Shown: piece by piece, positions 60,735 to 64,000 of the stretch | Numbering within the stretch: the first letter of the stretch is position 1 | How the letters are laid out: every line of letters begins with the position of its first letter | Source: Caprimulgus europaeus | Lineage: Eukaryota; Chordata; Aves; Caprimulgiformes; Caprimulgidae | NCBI GenBank assembly: GCA_907165065.1 | Contig: OU015523.1 | Span: 22,285,834 to 22,349,833, forward strand | Reading direction: 5' to 3' | Length of the DNA: 64,000 bases | Translations under genes and position numbers: made by a program | Notes under the pieces: model-generated | Seen by the model: only the letters and a program-made list of their open reading frames with translations | What the model was told of the DNA's origin: nothing | Database searches by the model: none

Positions 60735-63700
60735 CCCTATGAGAAACTGTTGCTCCTGTTAACATGCTTATAACTACTGGAATTAAGACACTCAGAGCCG
60801 AAACTGGAACTTGGTCATTCTGCAGAAGTGGGGAAATACTCCTCATCTCAGTGTTTAGACATAGGCCAAAGAGAAATATAGTGTTTGGATGGGAATTGTA
60901 ATCAATTGCTTGCACAATACAATAGATTTAATACCTTTTTGACTCTAAACATCTCATCTACCTTATTCACAGATGCATTACTTTGAGTGGACTTCCAACA
61001 GTTAAATCAGAGACAAGAAAAAGGGAGAGAGAGAGAACTCTCAGCCTCATCTTGCCTTTGCCTCCTGCAGAAAGTTCAATACAAACATTACATTTGGACT
61101 GGCTTGCATCGACTGCTGATTGATTGCTAAATTCACTACTGGCATCTCTATCCAAATAAATGCAAAGAAGATTTTAGCTTTCTGTTTTGATGGACCACCC
61201 AACTGTGCACACATAAAATTGGAACAGCAGCAGTAACGTAACTTAGCTTCATCTAGTTCTTTCAGGTTTTTTGCAGACCCCAACTGCCTCTTTGCTGCAA
61301 CAATTTTTTTTTAACAATCCATCTGTCTCATTTTGTATTCTAGTGCATTCTTCCACATTTCTTGTCATGTTTCCAGCAGACTAAGAAGTTAGTTGGACTG
61401 TTCATGTTCCAGATAGTTAGCATATTGCTGTGCTGCTGCTAGTGCAGCAGGAAAAGAAAAGGCCACCTTTTTTTCCATTCCCTTTCTCTGGCCAAGAAGT
61501 CCTGTAGTTCACTCAGCTGGGAAGGGTCTCAGCACCTTCACAGCTCTCCCAAGTTCATTTATACTGAAGTCATTACAGACTCAGGGATGACCCCTCCTGT
61601 AGAGCCTTGGCACCAGACTGGGAATAGTACAAGCAGACAAAAGGGAACGGAGACCTTTTTTTTGCCCCAGATTGAATACAGCTCTTACTGTTGTCATGCC
61701 CAGTTAGTTGGACCACATCAAAACCAACATATTTGCTGCAGATCTCTTAGGCACCAGTTGATCACTGGACACCAAGCATAGTAAGGATACAATAAGAGTA
61801 CTCTCTGAAGTCTGAAGCATGGCTGGAGAGAATTTAAACAGTGCTACAGGCTGTACCTTGAAGCCACAGGTGTCATCAAAACTAAATGTGGGAATAAAAT
61901 AATTTTATTTCTGTTGTTAGCTGCTCCTGACACTCATGCGTTTAACTGTTTCTGGCTGAAGCAGGTAGGGAAGCTACTTATAATACAAAACCTGTGGATC
62001 CTTCATTCTATAACAAAAAATTGAAAAACACAAGACTTGAGAGACGTAAAAACATGGAAGAACTCATTACTGATATAAGGTTAAACAGCAGATTTTGCTA
62101 AATTCTTCATAGGAATGTGAGAAGATTTAAAGGACAATGATAATCCTCATTTGGCTTCAGATACCTAGGTTGTTGCCGTTTCCCTGAATAATTTGTACAG
62201 ACTCCTCTACAGCCACTGGAAAGAAGTATGATCTTCTGGAACATGATTAATCTATTTCAGAAATTCACTTTAGGGTAAACTGAAGTACTCCCTAGAAGCA
62301 CCTATTTTCTGTAATTGATTACACAGTCCAAATGACTAACATGGTTGTAGATATCTTTACTGCAGAGTTCTCATTTGACCAGATAAGTCCCCCACAAAGA
62401 AACTATTGGAAGATTCAGAAATAATCACTTAAGAAGCCATTAGAACTTGGCAAGAAAAGGAAGGCAGACTGCTACTAATGGGAGTGATTAGTGCTCTAAT
62501 TCAGCAGGCATCAGGATTATCACGTCTGTCATATCTACCTGTGAGACAGCGCTCCATCTCCAGGTCACCACCCTCTGGCACTGTTCCTAATTTATCAAAT
62601 CTGACCTCACATCCTTGCTGAGGAAATTCTGAGTCCACCTTACCTGCCCAGAGCCTCACAAGGCTTTGGAAGGCCACAATAAACAGGATATGACTACAAA
62701 TAAAGTAGACATGGCGGGAAGGCTGAAAACAACCTCCATAGAGGGCTGTAAAAAACTATATACACAGCTAAGCCTGCGTGCATCATATGAAAAGATTCCA
62801 AAAGAGCTATACTTCATAGCTTTGCAAGTGTTTACAAAAATGGTATAGGATGCCCAGACAACAACTGAGAAATTCTTCACAGAAGCAATGGAAAGTATTT
62901 CTGCAGGATATGATAGGTATAGTAGTATAAAAACAAGTGAAATATTCACTAACTTATGCTGTAAATATAAAGGCTTTCCATGGTGCCAGAAATTGCACTG
63001 TAAGTAGAAGATAAAATTTGTAGATAATTTATTGGTATTGCAGGGTGATAATAAAAAACAAACATTGTACTGTAGTTTCTCTGCAATATGGGCAATGAGG
63101 CAAAAGACCTAGAAAGCCATTAAATTTGCAGCATTATCAGAGAAACTGAGTGTTACCAGGTTCAAGCCTATCTACCTGCTTTTTCTGTTAAGAAGGTGCA
63201 CTTCTGGAATGGCAGTTCATGTTTTTCAGGAGGTAGATGAATTTTCAAAGGACCAAATACCAGAGGAACTATAGTCCTACCACAGATTCATAATTTATGC
63301 CTTTATAAAACATTTTCTGTTCCTTTTTCTTTTCTTCTAAGGAAGATAACATAAAAAAGGAACACTTCTTAAAGCTAGGATAGGGCCATATAACCTCAAA
63401 ACCAAAATAAATTTACAATCTGTTTTATCCTATACTTCTACAATACTTAAAGGGGAAAAAAATACTAGGGAGTTAGCTGATGCCATTTATGCTGCCTAAA
63501 TTATCACTGGAACTCTGTTTGGTTAACTTATGAAACCAGAGCACAAGCTGAGTTATGTTTTTTATAACTTTTTGGAAAGCACCATTTCAAGGGACTAGCA
63601 TTTGGGTTAATTTATTTCACTGAAAAATTCAAGAACTTGATAGTATGGATGGAGCACGATGAATACAGAAATTAACTGCTTTCCTCTTTGGAAAAAGAAG

Positions 63701-64000
63701 TGAAAACACAGGAACTGATAGCTTTGAAAAAGTGAGAGATACTGAGGTGTCGGTTCTAAAACTGGCAGACCAACAACTGAATCAACTCATTTAAACACCA
63801 TGTATTGGAAATTAAACGCCAAAGGAGAGAAATAAAGCCAGCAAGTTATTTGTCTGTGATGTAGCTACCCATAGTACCTTAAAACTATCCATGTGTAAAC
63901 CAGTTCAGTGTTCATGGGCTGCAAGTCTTAATAGAGAGCTTGGGGTTTTAACACTGCTGAGGTAGTACAGTCACTACTGTAACAGAAAGCACAGAATTAA

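Larger units (their letters stand above)
53802..64000. other. AT-rich stretch without a recognisable gene
   Basis: It contains homopolymers at 55216-55231 (A16), 58283-58305 (T23) and 60719-60734 (T16), a short tandem repeat of TTAGTCTTAC/TAGTCTTAC type at 58766-58804, and a GC-richer block at 58306-58770. A minus-strand open frame ends at a consensus donor-like CAG/GTAAGT near 59155-59147 but encodes nothing recognisable. No transposon is identified. Confidence 0.5.

Noticed and set aside
1-64000. CRISPR arrays, operons, tRNA or rRNA genes
   Set aside because: No spaced repeats of CRISPR type and no recognisable tRNA or rRNA sequence. The repeat families point to a bird genome.

Overview
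The window looks like a piece of a bird nuclear genome. Three observations support this. CR1 LINE 3' ends terminate in the octamer-like repeats ATTCTATG/ATTCTGTG. LTRs of avian ERVL-like and gammaretrovirus-like (class I) families are present. The background is AT-rich, with no operons, compact ORFs or bacterial-type signals. I found no intact protein-coding host gene. The window is best read as intergenic DNA or a very large intron.

Layout. 1-6.56 kb is unique AT-rich DNA with a TTA microsatellite and a perfect 17-bp-arm hairpin. 6.56-9.52 kb is the most unusual part. It is a minus-strand ERVL-type LTR element bounded by an exact 5-bp target-site duplication (GATAG). The 5' ~410 bp and 3' ~115 bp of its LTR enclose non-LTR sequence, including a decayed SH3 exon that resembles the RIM-binding-protein (RIMBP) family. 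A second ERVL LTR in the opposite orientation (7855-8948) later landed inside the SH3 codons. 11.3-13.66 kb is a three-level nest: a CR1 is split by a class I LTR, which is itself split by an ERVL LTR. 13.9-14.16 kb is a small CpG-rich patch. 18.0-18.65 kb is a minus-strand CR1. 21.14-23.2 kb is the 3' half of a defective class I provirus on the minus strand (pol RNase H, pol integrase, env TM, polypurine tract, LTR), whose LTR matches the one in the nest. 28.84-29.46 kb is a solo ERVL-type LTR. Well-preserved CR1 3' ends lie at 40.36-40.79 and 46.95-47.27 kb. A pair of adjacent minisatellites lies at 53.68-53.80 kb. The remainder is single-copy-looking AT-rich DNA with simple repeats and a few splice-like open segments of doubtful status.

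Relationships. Insertions concentrate in the first 24 kb, and the nesting gives a relative order: CR1, then class I LTR, then ERVL LTR; and the SH3-carrying LTR element, then the antiparallel ERVL LTR. Candidate host exons (26.50-26.66, 28.04-28.12, 44.77-44.99 kb) are weak predictions made from open frames between splice-like sites. They are reported as findings, not as genes. All family assignments come from reading the sequence and from memory of the families; no database search was possible.
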